Assembly (NCBI GenBank): GCA_001953115.1
Contig: LSSL01001798.1
Span: 2,932 to 13,745 of the forward strand
DNA length: 10,814 nt
DNA from: Smittium mucronatum
Lineage: Eukaryota > Kickxellomycota > Harpellomycetes > Harpellales > Legeriomycetaceae
Direction: 5' to 3'
Shown here in pieces: positions 1 to 9,300 of this stretch. Below the pieces are notes generated by a model that was given only the letters and a program-made list of their open reading frames with translations, did no database searches and had not been told where the DNA came from. Position numbers and translations under genes: made by a program. Position 1 is the stretch's first letter. Every line of letters begins with the position of its first letter.

Positions 1-1690
1 GGGATTTTACTCGAATATATCACGGTTACAAAGAAATTAGGGAAAATTCGTCCTGTTCTGGACATGAGACCACTGAACGAACACCTGAAGAAGCTACACT
101 TCAAAATAGAATCTCTGACTTCCACCATGAGGATGATCCACGGGAAGGACTACTTGTCATCAATCGACCTTGCGGATGCCATTCTGCACATCCTTATAAA
201 GAGGTCGTTCAGAAAGTACTTTCGCTTTCAATGAAACAGGAAAGCATACCAGTTCCGGGTCCTGCCATTTGGGATGTCCCTATCACTGATGGTTTTTACC
301 AAAATCCTCCGTCCAGTAATATGATGGGCTCGCCAGCAAGGGATCAGAATTTCCGCGTACCTGGAAGACCTCTTGATAATGGGGTCTTCAAAGAAAAAAA
401 ATTCGAGATCAACAACGTCTGATTTGAAAAAACTGGTCCAACTCGGTTACAAAATCAACGAATCAAAATCATTGTTAGTGCCTACGCAGTCCATCCAACA
501 CCTAGATATGAAGATCAAAAACAGTTTCACGACGCTTCAGGTACCTGCAAACAAGGTACGCGACCTCTGGAGAACAACAACCGCAACGATAAAGCCGGTA
601 CGGCTATTATCAGAGCCATTGCGTCATTTTTTGAAAAGACCTAAGCAATGACAGTGGCGATACTTCCGGGGCACCTGATGCTCCGTAGAATTATGGAGTT
701 TAATATCAACTCTTTGAGGGAAAACCTGAAATAGACATCTACAGTCATAATAAAGGAGCCAGAATTAGGGAATATGAACTGGTGGAGAGGCCAACTGACC
801 CAATGGAATGGGAACTGCTTACTTCCAGAAATCCCGTAACAGGAGATATTTACCGATGACAGCTATACTTTCTGGGTGGTCGTTGCTGGATTCCAGACCT
901 ACTCAGGCTCCTGGCCAGAGCACCTCATGAAGTTACATATCAATTAAAAATAATTGCTGAAAATATTATATGCGCTCCGACTCCCCTCAGTTTTTGGACG
1001 CTCGGTATTATTATACTCAGAGAATAACACAAAATTAGATACGTTCGCAAGTTTGGCGGGAAAACCTACCCCAAATTATTGGGAATTTCAGAGCAAATTT
1101 GGAGTCATTGCTTGAATACAGGGACACGCCCACAGGTCACTTACATCCCGTCAGAAATGAAACCAGCAGATGCGCCATCGAGGATGACTGCCCAGACAGA
1201 GTGGTAGAATTCCTATACTGTCTTCAAGGAAATCAAGGTAAATTTCGGAAGCAGCGACATAGATCTATTCGCGTCAGAAAAAAAAAAGCAACTGGAGAAA
1301 TATTACAGCTGGTACCCCGACAAGGAAGATGTATCAATAGACTCCTTCATGCAGCCATGGTCTCAATGGAAGAAAGCTTACTGATTCCCAACGTGGAGCT
1401 TGATACCTCAAGAAATTAAGAAAATTTTCAGAGAACGGTTGGCAATAATACTATTAACCCCACAGTGGCCATCTTCAACATGGTATCCAGGCATAATGAA
1501 GTTGACAACCTGCCAAACAATATTCTTACCGGGAAAAGTGGTGGTGACAGACTCCAAAAGCGGCAAGTCGCCTTTGACGAAGAACAATTATTGGTATTTA
1601 ATGGATTGGCGCATAAGCGGCGCACCATCCTCGGCCAAGGTCTTGAAGATCAAGCCATTGACATTATTTACACAATCCAATAATAGATAA
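1..1690 (+). pseudogene. DIRS-type reverse transcriptase / RNase H / methyltransferase-like polyprotein, broken
   Basis: The polyprotein would copy element RNA into DNA and degrade the template. It reads in frame 1 from 1 to about 600, frame 3 from 603 to about 1038 and frame 2 from 1040 to 1690, so there are at least two frameshifts. RT: KLGKIRPVLDMRPLN (34-78), SIDLADA with its Asp (160-180), LPFGM (262-276), then YLED (358-369) where the family has YLDD; the first catalytic Asp is lost. RNase H: IFTDDS (846-863) keeps the first Asp, the expected catalytic Glu before LL is a TAA (951-953), YSDN has become YSEN (1014-1025), and PADAPSR (1163-1183) survives. C-terminal part: DLFAS (1262-1276), QPWSQWKKAY, then FPTW (1385-1396) where relatives have a Pro-Pro-Trp motif; DIRS elements are described as having a Dam-like methyltransferase here, an assignment I infer from position. 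In-frame stops lie at 232, 322, 642, 732, 837, 945, 951, 1205 and 1382. The frame ends with TAA at 1688-1690. Confidence 0.88.
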
Positions 1691-1691
1691 G

Positions 1692-2595
1692 CGAATGCGG
1701 TGCTATGATACCACAAAAAAACGCTTCTTGACTTGGCAAATTAATCAAGGAATAATCAGGCCGATTAATTCTGATGACATAGCCAAACTCCTAGCAAATT
1801 CCTATGTTTAAGACAAATTAGCCCTATCAACAATAAAGACATAAAAATCGGAACTGATGCATCTCTGCGGTGACCCATCGTTAATAGCACTAGCGCCTTT
1901 TTTCACTAACTTCTTCACAGCACTAAAGTCTACTTCAATCAGATCATTTGTTCGACCATATTTTGATATAACCCCTTAACAACTCAGCCAAGAAAGTGGG
2001 GACCATCCTCAGATTTAGAAATCAAACCTTTGACAACAAAACTTTGCTTGCTTTTATCGATCTGTGGATTCTTACGTGCAAGCGAATTCGAAGGATTGAT
2101 AACTCGATGACAATAATTTCTAATGACGTCCTCAGATTCATGGTGGTAGCACCGAAGGAAAATCTCGGAGGCCAACCAATCATGATTCCATTCGAGATAA
2201 AACCCCATGCTGATCCACTATTATTTCCTGTATAAGTATATAAGTCATACATCCTACATGTCAAGGATGTACAATGTATGCGGAAACATGACAATCACCC
2301 AGATACTACCTTATCTATGTTATTAAGACACATACGTGACTTTAATAAACCCCTCAGTGTGGAATCAATTTCCAGGCATGTTCATATGCTTTCAAATATT
2401 ATTTTACGTCCAAAAAACACCCCTTGCCTCAAAACTCTGGCCTTAGGGCCAACTTTGGCAGCTGCAACAGGCATCCCTTCTTCAGATATTGTTTCATAGG
2501 CATTTTGGTCAAACTATTATATGTTTGAAAATTAATATCGTTTGTCTCGCAGTACAAATTCAAACATCAATGAATCTGTACTGCCTCTGGAGTAA
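1692..2595 (+). pseudogene. DIRS-type tyrosine recombinase, broken
   Basis: Role in the family: integrates the circular DNA copy, replacing a DDE integrase. An ATG at 1695 begins the readable frame; relatives may start earlier, overlapping the polyprotein. The N-terminal core-binding domain (frame 3, 1692-1976) has YDTTKKRFLTWQ, then after stops at 1809 and 1842 the series LMHLCGDPSLIALAPFF and SFVRPYFDITP. A frameshift near 1975-1990 moves to frame 2 (KWGPSSDLEIK, then SICGFLRAS with the presumed box I Arg at 2075-2077). A second shift near 2086-2092 moves to frame 1: RRIDNSMTIISNDVL, VVAPKE, KPHADPLLFPV. Box II region: LKTLALGPTLAAATGI (from 2428) carries Leu (2437-2439) where I expect the catalytic Arg. 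The end has AFWSNYYMFEN, TAA (2533-2535), then YRLSRST, with the candidate nucleophile Tyr at 2536-2538. Other stops are at 2233 and 2497 (probably old Gln codons); the natural-looking end is TAA 2593-2595. Certainly inactive as written. Confidence 0.87.
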
Positions 2596-3559
2596 CATAA
2601 TATGATTCCACTTTCATATAATTTAAAATAATCTTCTTAAAATCGATTAATTATTACATTAATTAGCACAGTAAGTAGCAAAATTCAATATTTTCATCCA
2701 AATTCTAATTGAACTTAAAATTTAGAACTTAAATGTCTCAAAAGGTATCTTAAAACAATTATCTCAAATTATGTAGCTTCTAAAAATTTTCTAGACCAAG
2801 CTCGGAAAAAGTTCATACGCTTTTTAAAAAAGTAAAAAATAATTCGTAGATGTGCGTCCAATTACATCAAAAGTATAAATTAGTTCTTAAAACCCCCCAA
2901 AAATTACGGATAAAACATATTTGAATTAAGAGAAAGTAAATAAAATTTCAGAAATTTTATGAATAGGTTTTTAAAACAACTATTTAGTTTAATAATACTC
3001 AAAAAAATAAATTAAACATATATAGGCGCTTAATTAAAATTCAGGGGATTTTATTAGGCAATATTATTATGGATATCATACTTTAGATGAAAATTTATCC
3101 TAAATTCAGATAATAGTTTCTCAAATTAAGATAATGGATCTATTTTAAAATTCAAAAAATGGCTATTTACATCTTATTTTTACAAAATAAAAAAAAGGAA
3201 TTTGTATTTCAAAGAGCATGGATGGTTTTAATGAGATTCCAGAATAACTCCTAGTATCAAAAGTTCCATATATGTGAAAAATAGGTTAATATACTATGAA
3301 AATATCCAAAAACCTCTGAATTATAATAATGAATACATATTTCGAATAAATTTTAATTAGACTATATGTAAATATTGACAAAAACTTTGAATCTATTTAT
3401 AAAAATAATCATTTTTTGTTATAATTTTATTTTACAGTAAAAATCATCAAGTTAGAAATATAATGCTCATGTCAACGTCGATTTTTAATATTTATGCACA
3501 CTAGAACTATATCAATGGTTATAAAAGCTTTTTATAAAAATTTAATCAAAAAGTATTGT

Positions 3560-3624
3560 TATATCCTGATTAAAAACAGGAATTTTATGTAAAACAGTGT
3601 TATTAAAAAAAAAATCAGGATATA
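3560..3624. repeat. 12-bp perfect inverted repeat with 41-nt spacer
   Basis: The left arm TATATCCTGATT (3560-3571) is the exact reverse complement of AATCAGGATATA (3613-3624). The spacer holds a second short pair (CCTG/CAGG around 3565-3580) and a 10-A run. The arms contain CCTG, unusual in such A+T-rich DNA, but 12-bp arms at this spacing are expected occasionally by chance in 8 kb of this composition. Confidence 0.5.
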
Positions 3625-4777
3625 TTTTAATCGAATCCCCTCCATAAAAATTATGTAAGTTTATACCCCTTTTTTAATAGCTATATAAATGAAAAGTAAT
3701 CCAAAAGTTATATTGATTCAATATTTTTCGTTGGGTTAAAATAGACAACCAATAAGTATCTTTAACATAACTAATAATTTGACACATTTAAATTTTCAAA
3801 ATTTAATTTAATTTTTCCCGATTAAAATTATTTTTATTCGTAATTGGTTGGCGATTTTAAGGACTTATTGACAATTTTATTTCGATTCGATTCACATCCA
3901 CGAATTAGCTTTTTTTTTTTTCAATTAATTGATACTTTTATTGTAATTATATTTAGATCTATGAATTAGATTTTATTTTTTTAAAAAAATATTTAATTTT
4001 TACGAATCTGATAAGGAAAGGGTGTAATGAGGTAGAGATGTGTTGATATAATTTTTTTTTCATTTTTTATAATCTATTTTCTATGTTTTTTATTAAATTT
4101 AAAGAAAATTTTCAGCAAAAAAAATATCCCGAATTAGAATTTAAGCGAAAAAAAAATCCGTTTCCAATTATAAATTTAAACATTCGGATTTTTAGTTTAT
4201 TTGCTGAACTTATAAGATTTTATGTTTATGAATAAATATAAAACTGGATTTTAAAGAAGATAGAGTTTATATTCTTAAGCAAAACCCAATATTTTATATA
4301 CTAAAAATAAAAAATTTACTGGACAGAAAAAAATTTTTTTAGGCCATTATTTATGATGTTAATGGAAAAAAATAGGAAATAAAAGACGATAAAATTATGA
4401 TATTTATGTATATAGTAACATATGAATCCGATTAAAATTAATTAATGGATTTTTTTTATTTAATTTTCTTTTATTGATTGTTCTTTCAATAAATCGACAG
4501 CGTAATTTTTATTTTTTCGCTAATACTTTTAACTTTTAAATATAATTTTTTAATATTTTTTAATGAAATCGTTTAGATTATGTTTAAATAATTAAATGTA
4601 ATTCAAGTGAGTCCTTTAATATACGAAAGATTAATATAATTGAGTATTGAATTTTTAAATTTCGAAAAAAAAAAAATCAAAATCTTTTGCAAAAAATGGC
4701 TATTTTGAGCTGGAAATATATTAATCCATTTATTAAGCTTAAAAAATTATAAAATAACATAGAATAAAATAAATTCT

Positions 4778-4798
4778 ATAAATTATAAATTATAAACC
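4778..4798. repeat. Three tandem copies of a 7-bp unit (ATAAATT)
   Basis: Two exact ATAAATT units are followed by a third with its last two bases changed (ATAAACC). It is a small simple repeat, probably from replication slippage; no function is suggested. Confidence 0.6.
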
Positions 4799-5063
4799 TA
4801 AATCACCAAAATATCCAAAAAAAAAAAAAGTTCAAATTTGCCACGAAATATGTCTAAGATTATGAATGTACTCATTTAAAAACTATAATATTATAAAAAA
4901 GAACTAGAAATTAGAATTATAAGTATTATAAACCAAAAAAAAGATTTTTCTACGCTTAAATCATGTTTTCAATTAAATTTAAATAAAATAAACTTTTATC
5001 AATGAAAAAAATCAATAAAGAATAACATTTTTAACCATACTTTTTTTTTTGTATAATAATTCC

Positions 5064-5105
5064 GCATAAAAAAAATAATTTATTGTATAAAAAAAATAAT
5101 TTGTT
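5064..5105. repeat. 21-bp tandem duplication
   Basis: Positions 5064-5084 and 5085-5105 are adjacent 21-bp copies differing at two positions (C/T at unit position 2, A/G at position 19). Each has the form G-Y-AT, eight A, TAATTT, R-TT. A slippage duplication that has since gained two transitions fits best. Confidence 0.75.
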
Positions 5106-6177
5106 AAATTGAATATTAAATAGAATAAATCAATTCTTTTTAAAACTAATTAATACCATTGATAATATTTTCCCAAATTTCTTAGATCAAAAATAAATTA
5201 AACTCATAAGTATAATATTAAATTAAAAATAATAAAAAACAACCAATCTTAATAACATTTAACTCATAATCTTGATAAATTTTTTAAAAACAATTTTAAA
5301 TATACAATCGAATGAATTGATTTTACATTATCTATCCCGATTTTATTTTTTGAGGTAAATGCAAGTTTCTTCATATCTAAATCTAGAAATGAGAGTTATT
5401 AATTAAATATGGTTTAAGGAGTGTTTTGTGTGTCATTTTTTTTTCTGTATTGCTAATCTAGGCCTATTTTTTTTCATTTTAAATAATTAAATATAGTGAA
5501 TGGATAAATAGTAACTTCCTAAAGTGAAATATAAAAAAATTAAAATTAAAATATCTAAAAACTAACCTATTAAAATCATTTCAGATTTATATTTTATTTT
5601 AGATTATGAGATTTGTTTTTTTATAGGCATTTTTTGAAATGAAATATTTTCAAATAATTTCTTGATATTTAATAAAAGTTTTTACTCGTTAATTATATCA
5701 ATTTTAATAGCATAAGTCGCTAATTTGATGATTAATTTCTAAAATAAAAAAAAATACTATTAAAAAGAAAAAATGAATCCATCAATCGATTAAATTTAAG
5801 ACTATCTCAACTTTCAGTATATTAAATGAAGTTATTTAGGGTAATTTCTTTTCTTTAAGGAGAAGAAAAATTGAAAATAACACACCTTAATATATCAAAA
5901 ATTCGGATCTTAATATTAACAAATATGAATATTTATTATATTAAGACATAATTATTTATCAATCAAATCAGCATTTAAATATGGTTTATGCCTCAACCTA
6001 TTATTCATTATATTAACAAATATAATACATATTTTTATGATATTCCTATTTATTTTTGTGTTAAGTCTAAACTAATCTCATATCCATCAATTTATCTTTT
6101 TTAATTTTTTTCCTATTCTAATGGAATGTATCAAAACCTAATTTTTTTTTTGAAATCATTCATAGCATATGTTCAAT

Positions 6178-7230
6178 TTATTTCAAGCCATTTATAAAAA
6201 TTTTGAAGAGCTTTTTTTTCATAATTTGTGGATGTGTTTTTTGAAATATAGTACAGCTGTTTATATGTGGAGTACTATTAAGATATTTCAGTTTCAAAAA
6301 TTTTAGGAAAAATTTTGTATTTTTCCTCTCTTTACACATATTGGAGAAAGATACTAATTTTTTTACTAAATTTTTTTTTCTCAAAAATTTATAAAATTTT
6401 CATAATAATTCTGGGACTTAGTTCTACTGCTTTCATATATTCCGTTTTAAATATCTCAATGAGATATAATTTTGTAATTATTATAGATTTTCATTACGAT
6501 TGTGTTACATGTGACATAGATTGATATGGGTTTTTAGATAAGTTATCCAGTACCGAATCATTTTTTCTTCTTGAATTTTTAGGCTCTATTATTTTCAAAA
6601 AATTCTCTGTTAAATTTTGAATAGAAACCATCTCTTTTAAACATTTAAATTGAACAGCATATTTGGTATTAAAAAAATTAAAACAAAAATTTCCGAGTTT
6701 ATCTCCCCTGTAAATAAGAGCTAGTAATTCCAAAAAAATTTCTTTTTTTAATATTAATAGCAGATTTTTTATACATCCCGAGAACATTGTTCAAGATTAT
6801 CGATCCAGTAAGACCATCAGAAATGCCTTATATAACATATTTTTATAATTTATAAAATTTGAATATGTATTTATAAAAATTGTTTTTATTTGAAAATGAC
6901 TTTTCAACTTCATTTAGATTATTTTTACTCAGCTTTATTTCGAATTTAAAGTTGTTCTAAGTCACCTTTTTTATCTATTATAATAATTCAAGCGCTTATT
7001 ATTTGTCGTTTCAAATATAATTTAAAAATTAAATTATTATCGATCATATCTTAAGCGAAGTATTTATTAAGTAGAATGGCATTTTTTTTTGAAAGTTGCT
7101 ACATTCCGTGTTTGACGCTAAAATTACTTTTTATAATCCGGATTGGATGATTTTTAATAGATTTGAATTCAATTACAGACTTATCAAATGAATAATTAAT
7201 TTTAATATTTAAATCATAAGTTTTTAGGGG
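6178..7230 (-). pseudogene. Ty3/gypsy-like RT - RNase H - integrase N-terminus remnant
   Basis: Read on the minus strand from 7230 to 6178, motifs appear in gypsy pol order. RT: YDLNI (about 7218-7204; family YPLPNI), then VIEFKS..HPIRI (7176-7135), with Glu where the catalytic Asp belongs, and FSVKHG (7122-7105). MIDNNLIF (7047-7024) resembles the YxDDILIF box with its second Asp lost; DLEQL (6963-6949) matches the HL..L segment after it. RNase H: a 97-codon open frame (6787-6494) contains ELLALIY (6730-6710) and RRKNDSVLDNLSKNP (6571-6527), matching the family's ELLAIVY and GKxNxVADALSRxP; an Asp at 6803-6805 may be the first catalytic one. About 90 codons later a 68-codon frame (6384-6178) has PHIN and MKKKLFKIFING, resembling the integrase H2C2 zinc finger with its second half lost. 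Two frameshifts and many stops. Deletions must be assumed to keep the alignment. Each motif alone is weak; the shared strand and order carry the call. Confidence 0.55.
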
Positions 7231-8655
7231 TTATGGTTTTTTTAGGTAATAATAAATCGAGATAACTTTCTTTAATATTAGCAAATGGCAGTAAATGATT
7301 ATTTTGAGAAGAATTGAGTAATAAATAATGATATTAAAATGAGTTTTTTGTCTAAAGTTTTTCTTTTAATCTATTAAAAAAATCAAATCACGAAAAAGCA
7401 TAAAATATTCCCAGAATTTGTTATACAATAACTAAAAATGCGAGTTTATTTTTAGAATATTTTTTGAACGTTATATATCCGATATTGCGTTTCCAAGCTC
7501 TATGGGATCGAAAGAATTATAAATTCTACAAAATATTCAAACAAGTAAATATAAAATAATGGCTATAATTGATGAGAGTTTTTATTTCTTGTCTCAAAGA
7601 TCATTCTAAATTGGTATTAGACAGAAAAGAAGCGGTTTTTCTAGGAAGTTTTTTTATTTAAAGAAATTAGTTAATTGTTATAATCTCAAATCCAAATATA
7701 AACCAAATTAAACATGTAAAAGCGATGAGTGTGGGAATTGAATTTTTTATAATCTATTTCAGTTTTCAGAATTTTTTCGAAAAAATCACGTTAATGCATA
7801 AATTGTGCATCAGAAAATATTTAAGATAACACTTTAATTTTTTTTTTTCAGTTAAAATTTTTTATGTACCATTAAACAATTTAGATATGGAGGAATGGAT
7901 TTTTTTATTATAATCACAAATGGTTATAAAAAATAATATAAATAATATTTGAAACCATTCCGAAAAAGAGGAGAAAAAATTATTAATATATTTTTGGAAA
8001 ATTTTATTTCAAATAATACCAAATATAAAAAAATATAAAAAAAATCGCTTATTGGAAATTTAATTCTATATCATATATTGGTATATTAAAGGGTTGTTTC
8101 CATAAAACTCCACTGTAAAATTAACCCAAGTTAACTGCAAAAATATCAGTTAAATTTTATTATGCTTTATAAAAAATTCATTTTTTATAAAGCATTTCGT
8201 TATAAAATTATTTTATTTTCTGTTTTATTTTTTTTCAAAAAACAAAATGGCTGATAATTTAATTAAAATACCATCTTTTTTTATACATTTAGTTTAGTTT
8301 TTATTTTTAAATTATTTTTTATACGATCAGAGCTAGCTTCAAATGTTAAGTTAAATATAATTGTAACGGTATTTTTTATTATTAATAAATAATATTAAAC
8401 TTTCTATATATATTTTTAGAAAAAATAATACAAATTTCGATTTTAAAAGTTATTTTAATTCGGGTATAATTAGTACTAAAATTATTTCTATTTTCTTTCA
8501 CCAAACAAAGCAATATATATAGAATTAGGTAATTTTTAAAAAACGGATTCAACGTATTTACTGAAAAAATGCATATTTGATGACTATAAGTCGAGAATTC
8601 GATTTAATGTATTGAAGTTTTTTTCAATTTTTTTTAGTCTAAGTATCAGGAGTAA
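7231..8655. other. A+T-rich stretch without recognisable gene
   Basis: No open frame worth reporting on either strand and no motif that I could place. The gypsy-like remnant would have its protease and gag here if it were complete, but I could not see them. The only marked structure is the palindrome at 8162-8195. Short adjacent A+T repeats occur around 7930 and 8020. Confidence 0.65.
8153..8209. repeat. Near-perfect palindrome with nested outer stem
   Basis: ATGCTTTATAAAAAAT (8162-8177) and ATTTTTTATAAAGCAT (8180-8195) are exact reverse complements separated by two bases (TC), giving 16-bp arms with no mismatch and a GC step in each. A further 8-bp pair, AATTTTAT (8153-8160) with ATAAAATT (8202-8209), flanks it with unequal gaps of 1 and 6 bases. 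DNA like this can extrude a cruciform, and its transcript would fold into a hairpin. It could be a tiny inverted-repeat element, a remnant of terminal repeats, or a fold-back made by replication error. No gene is close enough to suggest a terminator. Confidence 0.8.
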
Positions 8656-8843
8656 GACATTGTACTTTTATTCATAGATGTAAAATTTTTCTGTGATTCA
8701 AAACCTTCAGAAGACTACATTATTGATAAAAATCCACACATTTTCACTTTATTTTCCACTCCTATTTAAACTAAATCAATATATAAACATAAAACTATTC
8801 AAATTAAATTTTTTTAATTTTAATTTACATTAATTTATATATA

Positions 8844-8859
8844 TAAATATATATATTTA
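8844..8859. repeat. A/T palindrome in a TA-alternating tract
   Basis: A 16-bp perfect palindrome made only of A and T lies within a TA-rich alternating tract (about 8832-8862). It is low complexity and probably has no function. Confidence 0.5.
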
Positions 8860-8899
8860 ATTAAGAGATACAATGGTAATTTTTTTAAATTAGTTCAAT

Positions 8900-9300
8900 A
8901 TGCATTTTGAATGAAGAAAATCTATAGGTAGGAAGTTCCGATAATATCAGTACAACCCAAATAGTTTTCTGCATCAAGTTCAATGTTAATAACCATGAGC
9001 ATCCTAACATAAAGGGGATTGTTTTAGAGGAGTACTTTCAATCGGACCATATGTTTGCTGGGGGGGGGGGTATTAGCCATGTTGGATTTAGTATTTAATC
9101 AGGAGCCCAACCACGCCAGTCAATGTTTGTACAATGATTTCGAGCTCAATTGATGACTACATTTGTCCTATTTAAAGCAATTCAGTTAGCTATGTTTAAT
9201 GGCAGATATGGCTCCAATTTCGCCTAGTTATAAATAAGATATACCAAGACAGAGGTCTACTAAAACCGAATATATCACTCTTTCATATGCTTTACGCATT
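8900..9300 (+). pseudogene. Ty1/copia-like RT C-terminus and RNase H remnant
   Basis: Five segments fall in copia pol order with near-normal spacing. RKSIG (8915-8929, frame 2) matches the Y-R-x-x-I-G motif. NISTT..IVFCI and HPNIKGIVLEEYF (8943-9038, frame 3) match the family's YLSxxTRPDIxFxI and HxxxxKxIxRYL. LDLVFNQEPN then YND (9076-9138, frame 1) match GLxF and YSDADW, keeping the presumed RNase H Asp (9136-9138). LCLMADMAPIS (9190-9222) matches the SGYxFxLxxxxISW stretch, with SNSVS readable in frame 2 just before it. RSTKTEYITLSYAL (9253-9294) matches the SSTEAEYIALSxA box. In-frame stops include 9151, 9154, 9187 and 9235. Frames change at least twice, one change coinciding with the 11-G run. 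A possible upstream box, DIVLLFIDV (8656-8682), sits where a damaged YVDD could lie, but its spacing is short. G+C here is about 35-40%, twice its surroundings, supporting a younger inserted fragment. Confidence 0.6.
9060..9070 (+). repeat. Run of eleven G
   Basis: Eleven consecutive G bases in a region where G+C is scarce. It lies within the copia-like remnant, exactly where the readable frame moves from frame 3 to frame 1. This may be slippage in the genome or a base-count error in sequencing. On one strand it is a potential G-rich structure, but it is a single tract and not a four-tract quadruplex motif. Confidence 0.9.

Larger units (their letters stand above)
1..2595 (+). mobile_element. 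Decayed DIRS-like tyrosine-recombinase retrotransposon (3' part)
   Basis: What is seen: a reverse transcriptase, an RNase H, a methyltransferase-like region and a tyrosine recombinase follow one another on the + strand, each broken by stops and frameshifts. Known of the family: DIRS and PAT elements carry RT-RNase H(-MT) plus a tyrosine recombinase instead of a DDE integrase, and insert through a circular intermediate without target-site duplication. Ngaro elements lack the MT domain, so the MT-like stretch favours DIRS/PAT. The window opens inside the RT, so gag, the 5' repeat and the RT N-terminus are missing. The composition drops sharply just after the recombinase stop, suggesting the element's 3' end lies near 2600, but no terminal inverted repeat or internal complementary region could be recognised. 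It is non-autonomous at best; it could only move with enzymes from an intact relative. Confidence 0.9.
2596..6177. other. Gene-free, extremely A+T-rich stretch
   Basis: No reading frame of note, RNA gene or recognisable transposon motif was found on either strand. Hand-counted lines contain about 8-23% G+C, against 42-53% in the element to the left. Long A and T runs are frequent. Only small repeats stand out (listed separately at 3560-3624, 4778-4798 and 5064-5105). The first few hundred bases might still hold the DIRS right terminal repeat, but without the left end there is nothing to compare with. Given the eroded retroelements further right, this stretch may be older debris past recognition; that is inference. 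Confidence 0.7.

Noticed and set aside
1099..1419. 106-codon + strand open frame in frame 1
   Set aside because: The recognisable RNase H and C-terminal motifs (PADAPSR, DLFAS) are in frame 2 here; this frame is a shadow kept open by higher G+C.
1428..1628. 66-codon antisense open frame
   Set aside because: It lies opposite the C-terminal part of the DIRS polyprotein, whose sense frame shows family motifs; antisense shadow.
1984..2294. Overlapping antisense open frames of 74 and 90 codons
   Set aside because: They mirror the tyrosine recombinase catalytic region, which is recognisable on the + strand.
3628..3650. TCGAATCCC, resembling a tRNA T-loop
   Set aside because: No pairing T-stem, anticodon arm or acceptor stem could be built around it.
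4218..4228. Exact match to the budding-yeast ARS core consensus (TTTTATGTTTA)
   Set aside because: The motif is A/T-rich and expected by chance here; it has meaning only in Saccharomyces-type origins, and the host is probably unrelated.
5913..6023. 14-mer ATATTAACAAATAT repeated at 5913 and 6010
   Set aside because: Similarity does not extend beyond the short A/T-rich word, so no duplicated unit can be defined.
6315..6524. 69-codon + strand open frame rich in Phe and Ile
   Set aside because: It is opposite the gypsy-like remnant, low complexity, and a length expected by chance at this composition.
8656..8760. DIVLLFIDV and, later, FSTPI as a damaged copia YVDD box and STP motif
   Set aside because: The order fits but the spacing is far from copia (about 30 residues between them instead of nearly 80), so it is not included in the main call.
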